Positions 15,901-25,304 of a stretch of DNA of 64,000 nt are shown in pieces (the stretch's first letter is position 1; each line of letters opens with the position of its first letter). Made by a program: the position numbers and the translations under genes. Source of the DNA: Geomobilibacter sp964432205 (GTDB taxonomy: Bacteria > Desulfobacterota > Desulfuromonadia > Geobacterales > DSM-12255); the NCBI GenBank assembly GCA_964432205.1, contig CAYSMK010000001.1, positions 62,001-126,000 of the forward strand. Direction: 5' to 3'. The notes under the pieces are model-generated. The model was not told the origin of the DNA and ran no database searches. It worked only from the letters and a program-made list of their open reading frames with translations.

Positions 15901-17490
15901 ATGAGGATAAACGATCTCCTGAAATCAAGGCCCGCCAGCGAGCGCAAGCGAAAGGCGGATGCGTCCCGCGAGAGCAATGCACTATTGCGTGTCATCTTTG
16001 ACCAGTCTTTTCAAATGATGGGTCTGTTGAGACCCGATGGCACCGTGCTCAAGATAAACCAGACCGCATACCAGTTCATAAACTGCAAGGAATCGGAAGT
16101 GATCGGCAGACTGTTCTGGGAGACACCGTGGTGGGCCCATTCGCCCGCAGAGCAGGAGCAGCTGCGGGAGGCAATCAGGGTAGCCGCACAGGGAGAACTG
16201 GCCCGCTTTGAGACTACCCATCGAACAGCCCAGGGGAAGCTGGTGTACATAGACTTCACCATCAAACCGGTGAAGGATGAAACGGGGGATGTGGTCCTTC
16301 TGGTTCCGGAAGGCCGCGACATCTCCGACCGCAAGATGGCGGAAAATGCCCTGCGTGAAAGTGAATGGATATTCCGGGCCGTCTTTGACCAGAACTTCCA
16401 GTTGATGGGGCTATTGTCCCCTGATGGAAGGATCATGAACGTCAATAGAACCGCACAGAGGCTGAGCGGGGTCAGGGAGTCGGACGTCACGGGAAAACTC
16501 TTTTGGGAGACTCCCTGGTGGGAGCACTCAAGAGAGCTGCAGGATAAAGTGCGCGAGGCGGTAAGGAAGGCTGCCCGGGGCGAGATCGTAAGTTTTGAGG
16601 CAACCCATCCGGCAGTGGATGGAACGCTCCATTACATAGAGTTCTCTCTCAAACCGGTGACGGATGAAGAGGGAAAGGTGGTCCTGCTGGTTCCGGAAGG
16701 ACGCGACATTACCGAGCGCAAGCGGGCGGAAGCGGATATCCGTCAACTGAATCAGGACCTGGAGGCCCGCGTGATCGAGCGCACCCGGGAACTGGAACTG
16801 GCCAACAGGGAGATGGAGGCCTTTACCTACTCCGTTTCCCACGACCTGCGGGCTCCTCTGCGCGCCATCGACGGCTTCAGTGCGGCCCTGCTCGAAGATT
16901 ACGCGGACAGGCTGGATGAGGAGGGTAAAACCTACCTGCGCTACCTCCGGGAAGGGAGCCACGAGATGAGCGACCTCATCGACGGGCTCCTGAACCTTTC
17001 CCGTTCAACACGCGGCGAACTCGCTATCGAGCGGGTCGACCTGTCCGCGATGGCCAATGCCGTGGTCAATGAGCTGCGCAAGACGGAATATGACAGACGG
17101 GTGCACGTGCAGATTGCGCCGGGCATGGTGGCCCATGCCGACCGCCGCCTGCTCAGGGTAGTCGTGGAGAACCTCATTGGCAACGCCTGGAAATACACGA
17201 GCCGGAACAGCGACGGCCGCATCGAGTTCAGCATCGAAACAAAGCCGGACGAAACGGTCTATCTCGTACGTGACAACGGGGCCGGCTTTGACATGGCCTA
17301 TAGCGGCAAGCTCTTCCTCCCCTTCCAGCGGCTGCACAAGACAACCGAGTTTCCGGGTATCGGCATCGGCCTGGCAACGGTCGAGCGGATCATCCACCGT
17401 CACGACGGACGTATCTGGGCAGAAGGAACTGTCGGTAAAGGCGCGGCCTTCTATTTCACCCTCGGACCGAAAGGAAAGTATCATGGATAA
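15901..17490 (+). CDS. Cytoplasmic histidine kinase with tandem PAS domains
   Basis: A 529-residue kinase without membrane segments. Two very similar PAS/PAC units (about 20-150 and 155-275) share the phrases LFWETPWW and VVLLVPEGRDI, an internal duplication. The H-box YSVSHDLRAPLR lies near 311 and the ATPase domain (DNGAGFDM, GIGIGLATVERII) ends the chain. The kinase core is closely similar to that of the preceding gene, so the two probably arose by duplication. The stop codon overlaps the start of the response regulator by 8 bp. Confidence 0.92.
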   Translation: MRINDLLKSRPASERKRKADASRESNALLRVIFDQSFQMMGLLRPDGTVLKINQTAYQFINCKESEVIGRLFWETPWWAHSPAEQEQLREAIRVAAQGELARFETTHRTAQGKLVYIDFTIKPVKDETGDVVLLVPEGRDISDRKMAENALRESEWIFRAVFDQNFQLMGLLSPDGRIMNVNRTAQRLSGVRESDVTGKLFWETPWWEHSRELQDKVREAVRKAARGEIVSFEATHPAVDGTLHYIEFSLKPVTDEEGKVVLLVPEGRDITERKRAEADIRQLNQDLEARVIERTRELELANREMEAFTYSVSHDLRAPLRAIDGFSAALLEDYADRLDEEGKTYLRYLREGSHEMSDLIDGLLNLSRSTRGELAIERVDLSAMANAVVNELRKTEYDRRVHVQIAPGMVAHADRRLLRVVVENLIGNAWKYTSRNSDGRIEFSIETKPDETVYLVRDNGAGFDMAYSGKLFLPFQRLHKTTEFPGIGIGLATVERIIHRHDGRIWAEGTVGKGAAFYFTLGPKGKYHG

Positions 17491-17938
17491 TCGCACCATA
17501 CTCCTGGTGGAGGACAACCCCAAGGATGAGCTGCTCACCCTGCGGGCGCTGAACAAGTGCCACCTGGCCAACGAGATCGTCGTGGTCCGGGATGGGGCCG
17601 AGGCGCTGGATTACCTGTTTGCCGAAGGCGACCATGCCGGTCGCGAGGTGAGCGATCTCCCAACCCTGGTCCTGCTGGATCTCAAACTCCCCAAGATTGA
17701 TGGGCTTGAAGTCCTGCGCCGGATACGGGCCGATGTCCGGACCCAGCTCCTGCCGGTGGTGATTCTCACCTCTTCGGACGAAGAAAGGGATATCATTGCC
17801 GGCTACGAACTGGGAGCCAACAGCTATGTGCGCAAGCCGGTGGAATTCTCCGATTTCGGCATCGCGGTGGCGGATCTGGGGCGCTACTGGCTCATCACCA
17901 ATGAGCCGCCCCCGATAAAGAAAGGGAGGACGCCATGA
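17483..17938 (+). CDS. Rcp1-like single-domain response regulator
   Basis: A 151-residue receiver without an output domain. Acidic residues ED near the start, the phosphoacceptor Asp in LLDLKLP, LTSS and the conserved Lys in RKP are present. The ATG at 17483 overlaps the kinase stop (ATGGATAA), indicating translational coupling. Its type is the one that partners phytochrome-like kinases, matching both upstream kinases. The next gene starts at ATGA overlapping its stop. Confidence 0.93.
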   Translation: MDNRTILLVEDNPKDELLTLRALNKCHLANEIVVVRDGAEALDYLFAEGDHAGREVSDLPTLVLLDLKLPKIDGLEVLRRIRADVRTQLLPVVILTSSDEERDIIAGYELGANSYVRKPVEFSDFGIAVADLGRYWLITNEPPPIKKGRTP

Positions 17939-19074
17939 AAGGCCCTCTCCGGGTACTGATCATCGATGATTCCGAGCGCGACGCCCTGCTCTTGGTCAGA
18001 GCCCTGCGCAAGGAAGGGATAGAGCCGTATTCGGAGCGGGTCGATACGGCGGAGGCCATGGAGAGGGCCATGACTGCCGGCAACTGGGATCTGGCGATTT
18101 CCGATTGCCACATGCCGGAGTTCACGGTCGAGGGGGCGTTGGCGATCTGGCAGAGGGAGGGACACGACCAGCCGTTCATCGTGGTATCGGGGGCCATCGG
18201 CGAGGAGGAAGCGGTCTCGCTCCTCAAGGCCGGAGCCCACGATTTTGTCAAGAAAGACAACTATGCCCGCCTGGTGCCTGCCATCGAGCGCGAACTACGG
18301 GACTCGGCAGACCGGCATGCCCGCAGGGAGGCCGAAGAGGCGTTGTCCAGGAGTGAGGTACGCCGTCTCCAGCTGCAGTCGGAACTGAACTGTGCGGCCG
18401 AGGTGCAAAGGATACTGCTTCCCCAGGAGACACTCACCCTGTCCGGATTTGAAATCGCCGCGACATGCATTCCTGCCCGGCAGGTAGGGGGTGACTTCTA
18501 TGACTGGTACGAGACGATACCCGGGATCGTAAACCTGACCTTTGGCGACGTGATGGGCAAAGGGATGGCCGCGGCCATGCTCATGACCACGGTGCGGGCC
18601 ACGCTGCGCGCGGTAACGCTGCGGGTTCAGCCATCCATAGCGGTGCAAATGGCCGAACAGTCCCTCCGTCACGACCTGAACCGTTCCGAGAGCTTTGTGA
18701 CGCTGTTTCTGGGGCGGCTGAACGTCGAGGCTTCGCTGATGTCCTATGTGGACTGCGGCCATGGCCTTGCGTTCCTGCGGCGCCGTGACGGCAGATTTGA
18801 AGAACTGCCGCCACGCGGTCTGCCTCTGGGGGTCTCGTCCGAGGAGAATTACCAGGAGGGGGGCTGTGTCTTTGAAAAGGGTGACGCCCTTGTTCTTTAC
18901 AGTGATGGAGTAGTTGACGGCCAAAAGGAGTCGGTCATCGACAACACTGTGCTGTCAGCCCGACTGGAAGGAGCTGCCACCGCCAGGGAGATGGTTGATC
19001 GGATAGTCGCGCTCGTCCCGCAGGATACGCCTCTGCCGGATGATCTGACGGTATTGGTAGTGCTCAAACAGTAA
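17935..19074 (+). CDS. Receiver-PP2C (RsbU/SpoIIE-type) phosphatase
   Basis: A 379-residue fusion of a receiver domain (about 5-125; Asp in AISDCHMPEF, Lys in FVKKDN) to a PP2C-type serine phosphatase (about 165-378). The phosphatase has ARQVGGDFYDW, FGDVMGKGMAAAM and LYSDGVVDG, the metal-binding motifs of RsbU. It is probably the output of the cascade, switched by phosphotransfer. No anti-sigma factor or STAS antagonist lies nearby, so its target protein is elsewhere. Confidence 0.93.
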   Translation: MKGPLRVLIIDDSERDALLLVRALRKEGIEPYSERVDTAEAMERAMTAGNWDLAISDCHMPEFTVEGALAIWQREGHDQPFIVVSGAIGEEEAVSLLKAGAHDFVKKDNYARLVPAIERELRDSADRHARREAEEALSRSEVRRLQLQSELNCAAEVQRILLPQETLTLSGFEIAATCIPARQVGGDFYDWYETIPGIVNLTFGDVMGKGMAAAMLMTTVRATLRAVTLRVQPSIAVQMAEQSLRHDLNRSESFVTLFLGRLNVEASLMSYVDCGHGLAFLRRRDGRFEELPPRGLPLGVSSEENYQEGGCVFEKGDALVLYSDGVVDGQKESVIDNTVLSARLEGAATAREMVDRIVALVPQDTPLPDDLTVLVVLKQ

Positions 19075-19108
19075 CGCTGCCGATGACCATCAGTCGTCAG
19101 CAAAAAAA

Positions 19109-20251
19109 TCAGGGCTGCATAAACCCCATGTTCAGGCAGAGCGCGGCATAGATACGGGCTGCAGTGGAGATTTCGTCACGGTGGACCTGCTCGTCGGGCG
19201 TATGGGCGGTTTCCAGAGAACCGGGGCCGAGAATGATCGGTTTGCAGCCTGCCGCAAAGAACAGGTTGCCGTCCGAATGGGAGCGGAAGGCATCCTGGTG
19301 CAGTTGCAGCCCCAGCCCCGGATAGATCCCCCGCAGGATTTCGGCGGCCCGGTTATCGGTGCCGAGGCTGTAGCCGGCAGAGGCGAAGTCAAAGGAGAGT
19401 TCCAGGTCCAGGCCCGGAATGAAGCGGTCGGCACCGGCTACGAGCCGGCGCATCGCCTCCTGGAGGGCGATTGGATCCTTATCCGGCGGGAGGTGCAGGT
19501 CGATCCAGGCTTCACACCGATCCGGGACTACGAAACCCGCCTGCGACGATCTCATCTCCCGGATGGAATAGACGATCTCCGATTGCGCCCGGTCGAACAG
19601 GGGATCTTTCCCCAGGAGCAGCAGGACCCGCAGCATCGACTCCACGGCGTTATGCCCCAGCTCGGGGAGGGAGGAATGGCTCCGCCGGCCGCGGGTGACA
19701 AACCCCGCCTCCAGGTAGCCGTAATGGGCGAAGCAGGCCGCCAGCCCGGTAGGCTCGCCGATGACGACCCATGGAGGCCGGCACTGTTCGAGGAAGGTGG
19801 CGCTGCCATCGCCGTTCTCCTCCTCCCCCACCGCCAGCAGCAGACCGACCGCGGGGCGTTCCGCCGGTTCCAGGGCGCCGGCCATGGCCAGCCAGGCCTC
19901 CAGCATGGCGGCACAGCCCCCCTTCATATCGGCGCTCCCCAACCCGTGGATGATCTCCCCATCCTCCCGGGCACCGAATGTCTCCAGGTCCCATGCCGGC
20001 ACGGTATCAACGTGGCCAACCAGGTAGAGGAGAGGTTCACCCTCCCCCATTGTGACACGCAGGTTGTAGCGCTCCTCCTCCACCTCCTGGCGCTGCACAA
20101 CGAATCCGGCCCGGCTGAGGAGTTCCTCCAGGTAGAGCTGGATGTCTTCTTCCTTGCCGGATGGAGAGTAGATCTCGAGGAGATCGAGAAACGTTCTGCG
20201 CAGCCGACCGGGGTCGATTGCCTGCCAGACTCTCTCCAGACGGTCGGTCAT
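19109..20251 (-). CDS. M20 family peptidase/deacylase (ArgE/DapE-like)
   Basis: A 380-residue di-zinc amidohydrolase. The metal motifs are GHVDTVP (about residue 82), GSADMKGG, the catalytic GEEENGDG, and GEPTGL; a dimerisation domain lies in the middle (SHSSLPELGHNAVES). Members remove acyl groups or cleave dipeptides, and the exact substrate cannot be told. Its start overlaps the GNAT gene by 4 bp, which suggests that an acetyltransferase and a deacylase are made together. It converges on the phosphatase gene. Confidence 0.88.
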   Translation of the reverse strand: MTDRLERVWQAIDPGRLRRTFLDLLEIYSPSGKEEDIQLYLEELLSRAGFVVQRQEVEEERYNLRVTMGEGEPLLYLVGHVDTVPAWDLETFGAREDGEIIHGLGSADMKGGCAAMLEAWLAMAGALEPAERPAVGLLLAVGEEENGDGSATFLEQCRPPWVVIGEPTGLAACFAHYGYLEAGFVTRGRRSHSSLPELGHNAVESMLRVLLLLGKDPLFDRAQSEIVYSIREMRSSQAGFVVPDRCEAWIDLHLPPDKDPIALQEAMRRLVAGADRFIPGLDLELSFDFASAGYSLGTDNRAAEILRGIYPGLGLQLHQDAFRSHSDGNLFFAAGCKPIILGPGSLETAHTPDEQVHRDEISTAARIYAALCLNMGFMQP

Positions 20252-20760
20252 GATTTCTTTCCCGGTTTCTTCTTCGCCTTGCGGGCCAGGTTGAGGGACA
20301 TGTAGACATGCTGCTGGGTATCGGCAAATCCCTGTTTCTGAAAGAAGCGGATGGCAGGCTCGTTGTCGGCGGAGGTATCGATGATGATCATCCGCACCCC
20401 CTGTTCCTTCATGCGGCGCTTGATCTCCTTGAACAGCCCGCTTCCCACTCCGCCCTGCTGAATGCCCGTGCGGACCCCCAGCCAGACAAGGTAGCCGTAC
20501 TTCCAGGGCGAATTGTGCTTCTCCACCGTTGTCCCCAGGGCGAACCCGAGGATCTTTTCTCCTGCTTCCGCCACGAGACAGAGTTCGTTGTCCGAATTGA
20601 AGAGGGTGGTGATCTCGTATTCATCCCAGGTTCGGTAGAGGCTTTGGGAATACTCGGCAGTAAAGACCTCCTCGCCGATATGAAAGACCTCGGGGAAATC
20701 GTCGATGGTCATTTCCCGTATGCGGATCGTCTCGTCACCGACTAAAGCTGATTCTGTCAT
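20248..20760 (-). CDS. GNAT family N-acetyltransferase
   Basis: A 170-residue acetyl-CoA-dependent acetyltransferase. The acetyl-CoA loop appears as QGGVGSGLFKEI near residue 107, followed by IIIDTSADNEPAIRFFQKQGF, the RimI-like end of the fold. The C-terminal tail is lysine-rich. It is the first gene of a two-gene unit with the M20 peptidase. The acceptor is unknown. Confidence 0.88.
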   Translation of the reverse strand: MTESALVGDETIRIREMTIDDFPEVFHIGEEVFTAEYSQSLYRTWDEYEITTLFNSDNELCLVAEAGEKILGFALGTTVEKHNSPWKYGYLVWLGVRTGIQQGGVGSGLFKEIKRRMKEQGVRMIIIDTSADNEPAIRFFQKQGFADTQQHVYMSLNLARKAKKKPGKKS

Positions 20761-20884
20761 GCTGAGACCTCACGACACGTGCATTATTCGCCATCCTGAT
20801 CTAATTATAGCAGGCAGGTTCAGGTTGTCGCGCCGGCAGGAACTACGATCTGAAGAACGCCTTTCCCTTCGTATCTGAAAACCG

Positions 20885-21733
20885 TCACTCGGCGTCCGCA
20901 ACGGCCGGCAACGGCTCCTCCAGGCTGATCCGGCCGAGCTTGCCCGCCCGCAGTTCCCGCAGGAACGCCTCCGAAGCCCGGTTCAGGTCCACCTCCCCGC
21001 CGCCGGCCAGACACCCCAGGCGGCGACCAATAGCCACCAGCAGGTCGTGGGGGGAGCCGGGGAGCTCCTGCAACCCGTAGCGCCCCGTCACCAGCTCAGG
21101 GTACCTCCGCAGCAGGTATTCGCCGGCAAAGTAGCCGACGGACGTGCTGTCCATGGCATTGTCCCCGATGGCACCGCTGACGGCCAGCCGGTAGGCCCCC
21201 TCCTGGTCGCTCATCTCCGGCCAGAGCACCCCGGGCGTATCGTTCAGGACGATGCCGTTATGCAGGTCGATCAGCTGCGTGGTGGTGGTCACCGCCGGCC
21301 GGTCCCCGACCTTGGCCATGCTTTTCCCGGCCAGGGTGTTGATCAGGGTGGATTTGCCCACGTTGGGTATCCCCACCACCATGGCGCGGACCGGCATGCC
21401 GGGCTTGCCCCGCTTCGGCACCAGCCCCTGGCAGAGCTTGATCAACGGTTTCGTGTCGGCATGCTTCTTCGCCGACAGCGGGAGTGCCCGCACCCCCGAC
21501 TGCAGTTCGAACTCCCGCACCCAGGCCTTGGTCACGGCCGGGTCGGCAAGGTCGTGCTTGTTCAGCACCTTGATCCAGGGCTTGGTCCGCCGCAGCGCCG
21601 CCAGCTTGTGATTGGAACTGGAATAGGGAAGCCGGGCATCCAGCACCTCGATCACCACGTCGATCCGCTTGATCAACTCCTCTATCTGCTCCAGGGCCTT
21701 GCCCATATGTCCGGGAAACCATCGTATCGTCAT
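20885..21733 (-). CDS. RbgA/YlqF-like ribosome assembly GTPase
   Basis: A 282-residue circularly permuted GTPase. The G4 motif NKHD comes first, then G1 GIPNVGKST and G3 DTPG, the order that defines the YlqF/YawG group. The N-terminal WFPGHMGKA signature is that of RbgA, which matures the 50S subunit. A longer frame reaches 21820, but the ATG at 21733 matches family starts and has AAGGA upstream. The C-terminal part is somewhat shorter than in Bacillus RbgA. Confidence 0.92.
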   Translation of the reverse strand: MTIRWFPGHMGKALEQIEELIKRIDVVIEVLDARLPYSSSNHKLAALRRTKPWIKVLNKHDLADPAVTKAWVREFELQSGVRALPLSAKKHADTKPLIKLCQGLVPKRGKPGMPVRAMVVGIPNVGKSTLINTLAGKSMAKVGDRPAVTTTTQLIDLHNGIVLNDTPGVLWPEMSDQEGAYRLAVSGAIGDNAMDSTSVGYFAGEYLLRRYPELVTGRYGLQELPGSPHDLLVAIGRRLGCLAGGGEVDLNRASEAFLRELRAGKLGRISLEEPLPAVADAE

Positions 21734-21972
21734 GAGTTGTCGTTCCTTACAGGTTATGGAAACCGGGTGGGTTACGGTGAATGGCACGCATATATACCAT
21801 GACGCCGGAAGGATCTGCAATCCGATTAACCCTGATTCGGTAGCGGGACTCTCCGTGGAGGAGCTACTCGGCGCAGGTTCGTGATAAATCCGGGCGAAAT
21901 CCCTTTTTAATACAAATGTCGTGTAGTATACATGACCCTGTTATCCGGTAAACGGAAGTCAGGCGGACACGC

Positions 21973-23958
21973 ATGCACCCACTCACGGCGTGGAAAATTT
22001 CCAGGCGACTGCTCCCTGTTGCATTGCTGCTGATCTCCCTCTGCGGGGGCTGCAGAGAGAGCAGCGTGACGCCCCCCCTCGCCCGGCAGGGGGTGCTGGA
22101 CCTGGGCGGCTACGATCCGGTGAAGGACGGGCCGGTACGACTTGACGGCGAGTGGGAATTCTACTGGGACCGGCTGCTGTCGCCGGAGGATTTCCACGGG
22201 CCACGTCTCCCTGCGGTCAGCGGCTTTCTTGCACTCCCCACGGCCTGGAACGGCGTCCGCCTCGACGGGAAAAAGCCGGGGGGAACCGGATTCGCCACCT
22301 TCCGCCTGCGGATACTCCCCGGACCGGTAAAACAAGAGCTGGCACTGCACTTCGTCGATCTGAATTCCGCCTACCGGCTCTGGGCAAACGGCGCCCTGCT
22401 TGCCGAAGGAGGGGTGGTCGGCAGGAGCGCTGCAGAGGAAATCACCAACCAGTCCATCCGGCTGCCCAGGCTCTCCTTCGGGGAACAGCCGGTCGAACTG
22501 CTGCTGCAGGTGTCCAACCATCACTATCGGGAAGGGGGGGTCGTCTCTTCCATTGAACTCGGGCCGCCAGGCACGCTGGAAGCGGTACAGCTGCGGCAGT
22601 GGGGCCTCGTCCTGTTCTGTATCGGCAGCCTGACGGTGATGGGTATCTACCATCTCGCCCTGTTCTGCTTCCGGAGAAAGAACCGTGCGCCGCTCTATTT
22701 CGGCATCTACGCCCTGTTGTGGACGGGATACGCCCTGACCTCCAGTTCAAACGGTTGGGTTGTGCGTCTCTTCTGTGGAACCATCCCCGTCTGGTTACTC
22801 AATCGGCTCGACCTGCTCTGCGTCGTGATCTCCGTCCCGGTGGGGTACAGCTTCTTCCGCACCCTGTATCCCGAGGAGTTCTCCCGCCGAGTTCAGCACC
22901 TGGCATGGGTTATGGCCTCGGCCTTTGCCGTTTTGGGGGTTGCGGCCTCAACCATGTCATTCTCCTCTGCCATTCCCGCATATTATCTCTTTTCCATCCT
23001 GTTGATTCTGTACTGCCTGGCCATGCTGTTCACGGCCGTGCGGAGGGGACGGGAAGGCGCAACCTTTATCTTCCTCGGCTTCGTCGTCCTGGGATGTTCC
23101 GGCATCAACGACATGCTCTGTGACCTGCAGCTGATCCGTTCGGTGTATCTGATCCACGCAGGCATGTTCGTCTTCATTCTGTTTCAGGCCGTTGCCCTGT
23201 CGCTGCGCTTTTCCCTGGCCTTTTCCGCGGTGGAAAAACTGTCCGGCGAACTGGCGGACAAGAACCTGGCCCTGGAAGCGGAAATGGCCGAAAGAAACCG
23301 CCTGGAACGGGAGATCGTCAATGTCAGCGAGGATGAACGCCGCCGCATCAGTCACGACCTGCACGACGGGCTCTGCCAGCAGTTGGTCGGCGCCAGGCTG
23401 CATTTTTCAGTGCTGGAACGGAACCTGGCCGGCTCGGAGCAGCAGCGACCGGAAATGGCGGAGGTTTCGTCGCTGCTGGATGAGACGGTCAACAATGCCT
23501 ATAACCTTTCGCGCGGGCTCTGGCCCGTGGAACACGACCCCAAAGGGGGCAGCAGCCCCTCCCTGGAAGAGCTTACCCGACGTCTGGCCGGGTCAAGCGG
23601 CATTGCCATCGAATTCAGCCAGGAGCGCGGCTGCGTATCGTGCTCGAACAACTGCATGACCCATCTGTACCGCATAGCCCAGGAAGCGATCGCCAATGCG
23701 GTGAAACATAGCCGGGCAAACCGCATCGTTGTCGCCCTGGAATGCCCGGACCGTACGGATGTCACCCTGACGGTGCGGGACAATGGTATCGGCAGAATGG
23801 CCGGGGCCACCGCCGTTGGTGGTCTGGGGATGGGGATCATGCGCCATCGGGCCAGGATTATCGACGGGACGCTGAACGTTGCCGATGCTGAAGGCGGGGG
23901 AACGCTCGTTACCTGCATCGCCCCCTGTGAAGCGGAGCGGACGGAGGTTGAGCCATGA
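21973..23958 (+). CDS. 7TM-DISM sensor histidine kinase, NarX/DegS-type
   Basis: A 661-residue kinase. An N-terminal signal region with cysteines (about 15-28) precedes an extracytoplasmic jelly-roll 7TMR-DISM domain (about 40-210), then seven membrane helices (about 215-425), a short coiled coil and a HisKA_3 domain with ISHDLHDGLCQQ. The ATPase domain has HLYRIAQEAIANAVKHS and DNGIG. Extracellular domains of this class often bind carbohydrates or small ligands. Its stop overlaps the next gene by 4 bp, so the two are a pair. Confidence 0.92.
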   Translation: MHPLTAWKISRRLLPVALLLISLCGGCRESSVTPPLARQGVLDLGGYDPVKDGPVRLDGEWEFYWDRLLSPEDFHGPRLPAVSGFLALPTAWNGVRLDGKKPGGTGFATFRLRILPGPVKQELALHFVDLNSAYRLWANGALLAEGGVVGRSAAEEITNQSIRLPRLSFGEQPVELLLQVSNHHYREGGVVSSIELGPPGTLEAVQLRQWGLVLFCIGSLTVMGIYHLALFCFRRKNRAPLYFGIYALLWTGYALTSSSNGWVVRLFCGTIPVWLLNRLDLLCVVISVPVGYSFFRTLYPEEFSRRVQHLAWVMASAFAVLGVAASTMSFSSAIPAYYLFSILLILYCLAMLFTAVRRGREGATFIFLGFVVLGCSGINDMLCDLQLIRSVYLIHAGMFVFILFQAVALSLRFSLAFSAVEKLSGELADKNLALEAEMAERNRLEREIVNVSEDERRRISHDLHDGLCQQLVGARLHFSVLERNLAGSEQQRPEMAEVSSLLDETVNNAYNLSRGLWPVEHDPKGGSSPSLEELTRRLAGSSGIAIEFSQERGCVSCSNNCMTHLYRIAQEAIANAVKHSRANRIVVALECPDRTDVTLTVRDNGIGRMAGATAVGGLGMGIMRHRARIIDGTLNVADAEGGGTLVTCIAPCEAERTEVEP

Positions 23959-24596
23959 CGAAGGCATCCGGAAGCGTGGCGCGCATATTCCTGATCGACG
24001 ACCATCCTGCGGTGCGGCAGGGGTTGAAGCTGTTGCTTTCCCAGGAGTCGCACATCGTCTGCGGCGAAGCCGGGAGCCGGGTTGAGACCTTCGACAGGAT
24101 CGGCCCGTCAGGTGCCGACATGGCGCTCCTCGATCTCTCCCTTGGCGAGGAGAGCGGACTCGACCTCATTGCCGGACTCCGCGCACTCGGCATTGCCGTG
24201 CTGGTCTACTCCATGCACGAGGATGCCGGCACCATTGAGAAGGCTTTCAGCGCCGGAGCCAATGGGTACGTGACCAAGCGGGAGACGTCGGATGTCCTGC
24301 TTGCAGCGATAGCGGACCTGCGGGCGGGAGGTCGTCACGTCAGTCCGCGCGCGGCCCAGAGCCTGGCGGACAGGGCGCTTTCCCCGACGAAAACAGACGG
24401 GACGACAGCTCTCAGCGACCGCGAGCAGCAGGTGCTGGCCATGCTCGGCCGGGGCGAGTCGACTGCCGACATTGCCGCCGCCTTTGTAATCAGCGTCCGC
24501 ACCGTTGAGACATACTATGCCAGAATCATCGACAAGCTGAACCTGGACGGCATGAAGGAGCTCAGACGCCATGCCATCCGCTCCGGCCAGCCGTAG
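23955..24596 (+). CDS. NarL/FixJ-type response regulator
   Basis: A 213-residue regulator. The receiver has IDDHPAVRQG, the phosphoacceptor Asp in ALLDLSLG and the Lys in VTKRE; the LuxR-type helix-turn-helix is LSDREQQVLAMLGRGESTADIAAAFVISVRTVETY (described by its ends LSDREQQ and VRTVETY, about 155-190). ATGA overlap with the 7TM kinase marks them as a cognate pair. No target operator is recognisable nearby. Confidence 0.94.
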   Translation: MTKASGSVARIFLIDDHPAVRQGLKLLLSQESHIVCGEAGSRVETFDRIGPSGADMALLDLSLGEESGLDLIAGLRALGIAVLVYSMHEDAGTIEKAFSAGANGYVTKRETSDVLLAAIADLRAGGRHVSPRAAQSLADRALSPTKTDGTTALSDREQQVLAMLGRGESTADIAAAFVISVRTVETYYARIIDKLNLDGMKELRRHAIRSGQP

Positions 24597-24800
24597 GTTC
24601 ACGGTGCTGCAGCCGCAGATTGGGCATCGATTCCGATCCACCCTTGTCCGTAAAATCCCCCACGCAAAATCAGTGATTCTCTCTACAGACTTACGAACGG
24701 ATCTAATGTAAACAGGATGTTTCCGCGGATGTACATATGGATTGAGGCCGACCGTATCGGATGACGAGCGGCGTTGTGGCCGTTTGAATGGGAGAGGACC

Positions 24801-25028
24801 ATGTTGCTGCCTATCGACCCAGCCTGGAAATGCTGCGAAACCTGCGATCACTGGGGGGGGAACAGGAATCTGGCTCCCACCGGCTTCGTGGCGTACGCGG
24901 TCACTCAGAACAGGAGCGAGCTATGCCGCATCAGGAACAGGGCCAAGGCAAAGGAGGCATCGACCTGCGCCACCTACGAGAAGTGGCATAAATTGACCCA
25001 GTGCGACACGGCAGGAAAGGTCGCCTAA
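24801..25028 (+). CDS. Small cysteine-rich protein of unknown function
   Basis: A 75-residue protein beginning MLLPIDPAWKCCETCDHW with further cysteines at ELCRI, STCATY and QCDT. The spacing of six or seven cysteines suggests a metal or redox site. GGAGAGGACC precedes the ATG at 24801; an in-frame ATG at 24774 is less well placed. It overlaps the convergent GIY-YIG gene by 4 bp at the ends. I do not recognise the family. Confidence 0.65.
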   Translation: MLLPIDPAWKCCETCDHWGGNRNLAPTGFVAYAVTQNRSELCRIRNRAKAKEASTCATYEKWHKLTQCDTAGKVA

Positions 25029-25279
25029 AAGGGTCCCTTCCCCAGAAGTGCCTTGTCTGCCCGGCTCATGGCCTTGATCCGGGTCTCTCTCCGGGCAGCG
25101 GAAGAGCGGCTGTGGCCATCTTCGAGATAGACCACCCGTAACGGCTGCCGTGCCCGGAAATACTTGGCGCCCCTCCCGGCTGCATGCTGGCTGAACCGTC
25201 TGTCGATGTCGGTCGTGATCCCCGTATACAGGGAGTTGTCCGAACAGAGGATGATGTACACCTGCCAGTTTGACGTCAT
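25025..25279 (-). CDS. GIY-YIG nuclease-fold protein (YhbQ-like)
   Basis: An 84-residue single-domain protein. The variant motif VYIILCSDNSLYTGIT and the following Arg in DRRFSQH are the core of the GIY-YIG fold, and a conserved Glu appears in RRETRIKAM. Proteins of this size (YhbQ/UPF0213) act on DNA, perhaps in repair. It is the last gene of a minus-strand run from dbpA. Confidence 0.9.
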   Translation of the reverse strand: MTSNWQVYIILCSDNSLYTGITTDIDRRFSQHAAGRGAKYFRARQPLRVVYLEDGHSRSSAARRETRIKAMSRADKALLGKGPF

Positions 25280-25304
25280 CTGCTTCTACCCATTGATGTG
25301 CGGC

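Noticed and set aside
14346..17490. True phytochrome photoreceptors
   Set aside because: Only the kinase core is of that type; sensors are Cache and PAS, with no chromophore domain.
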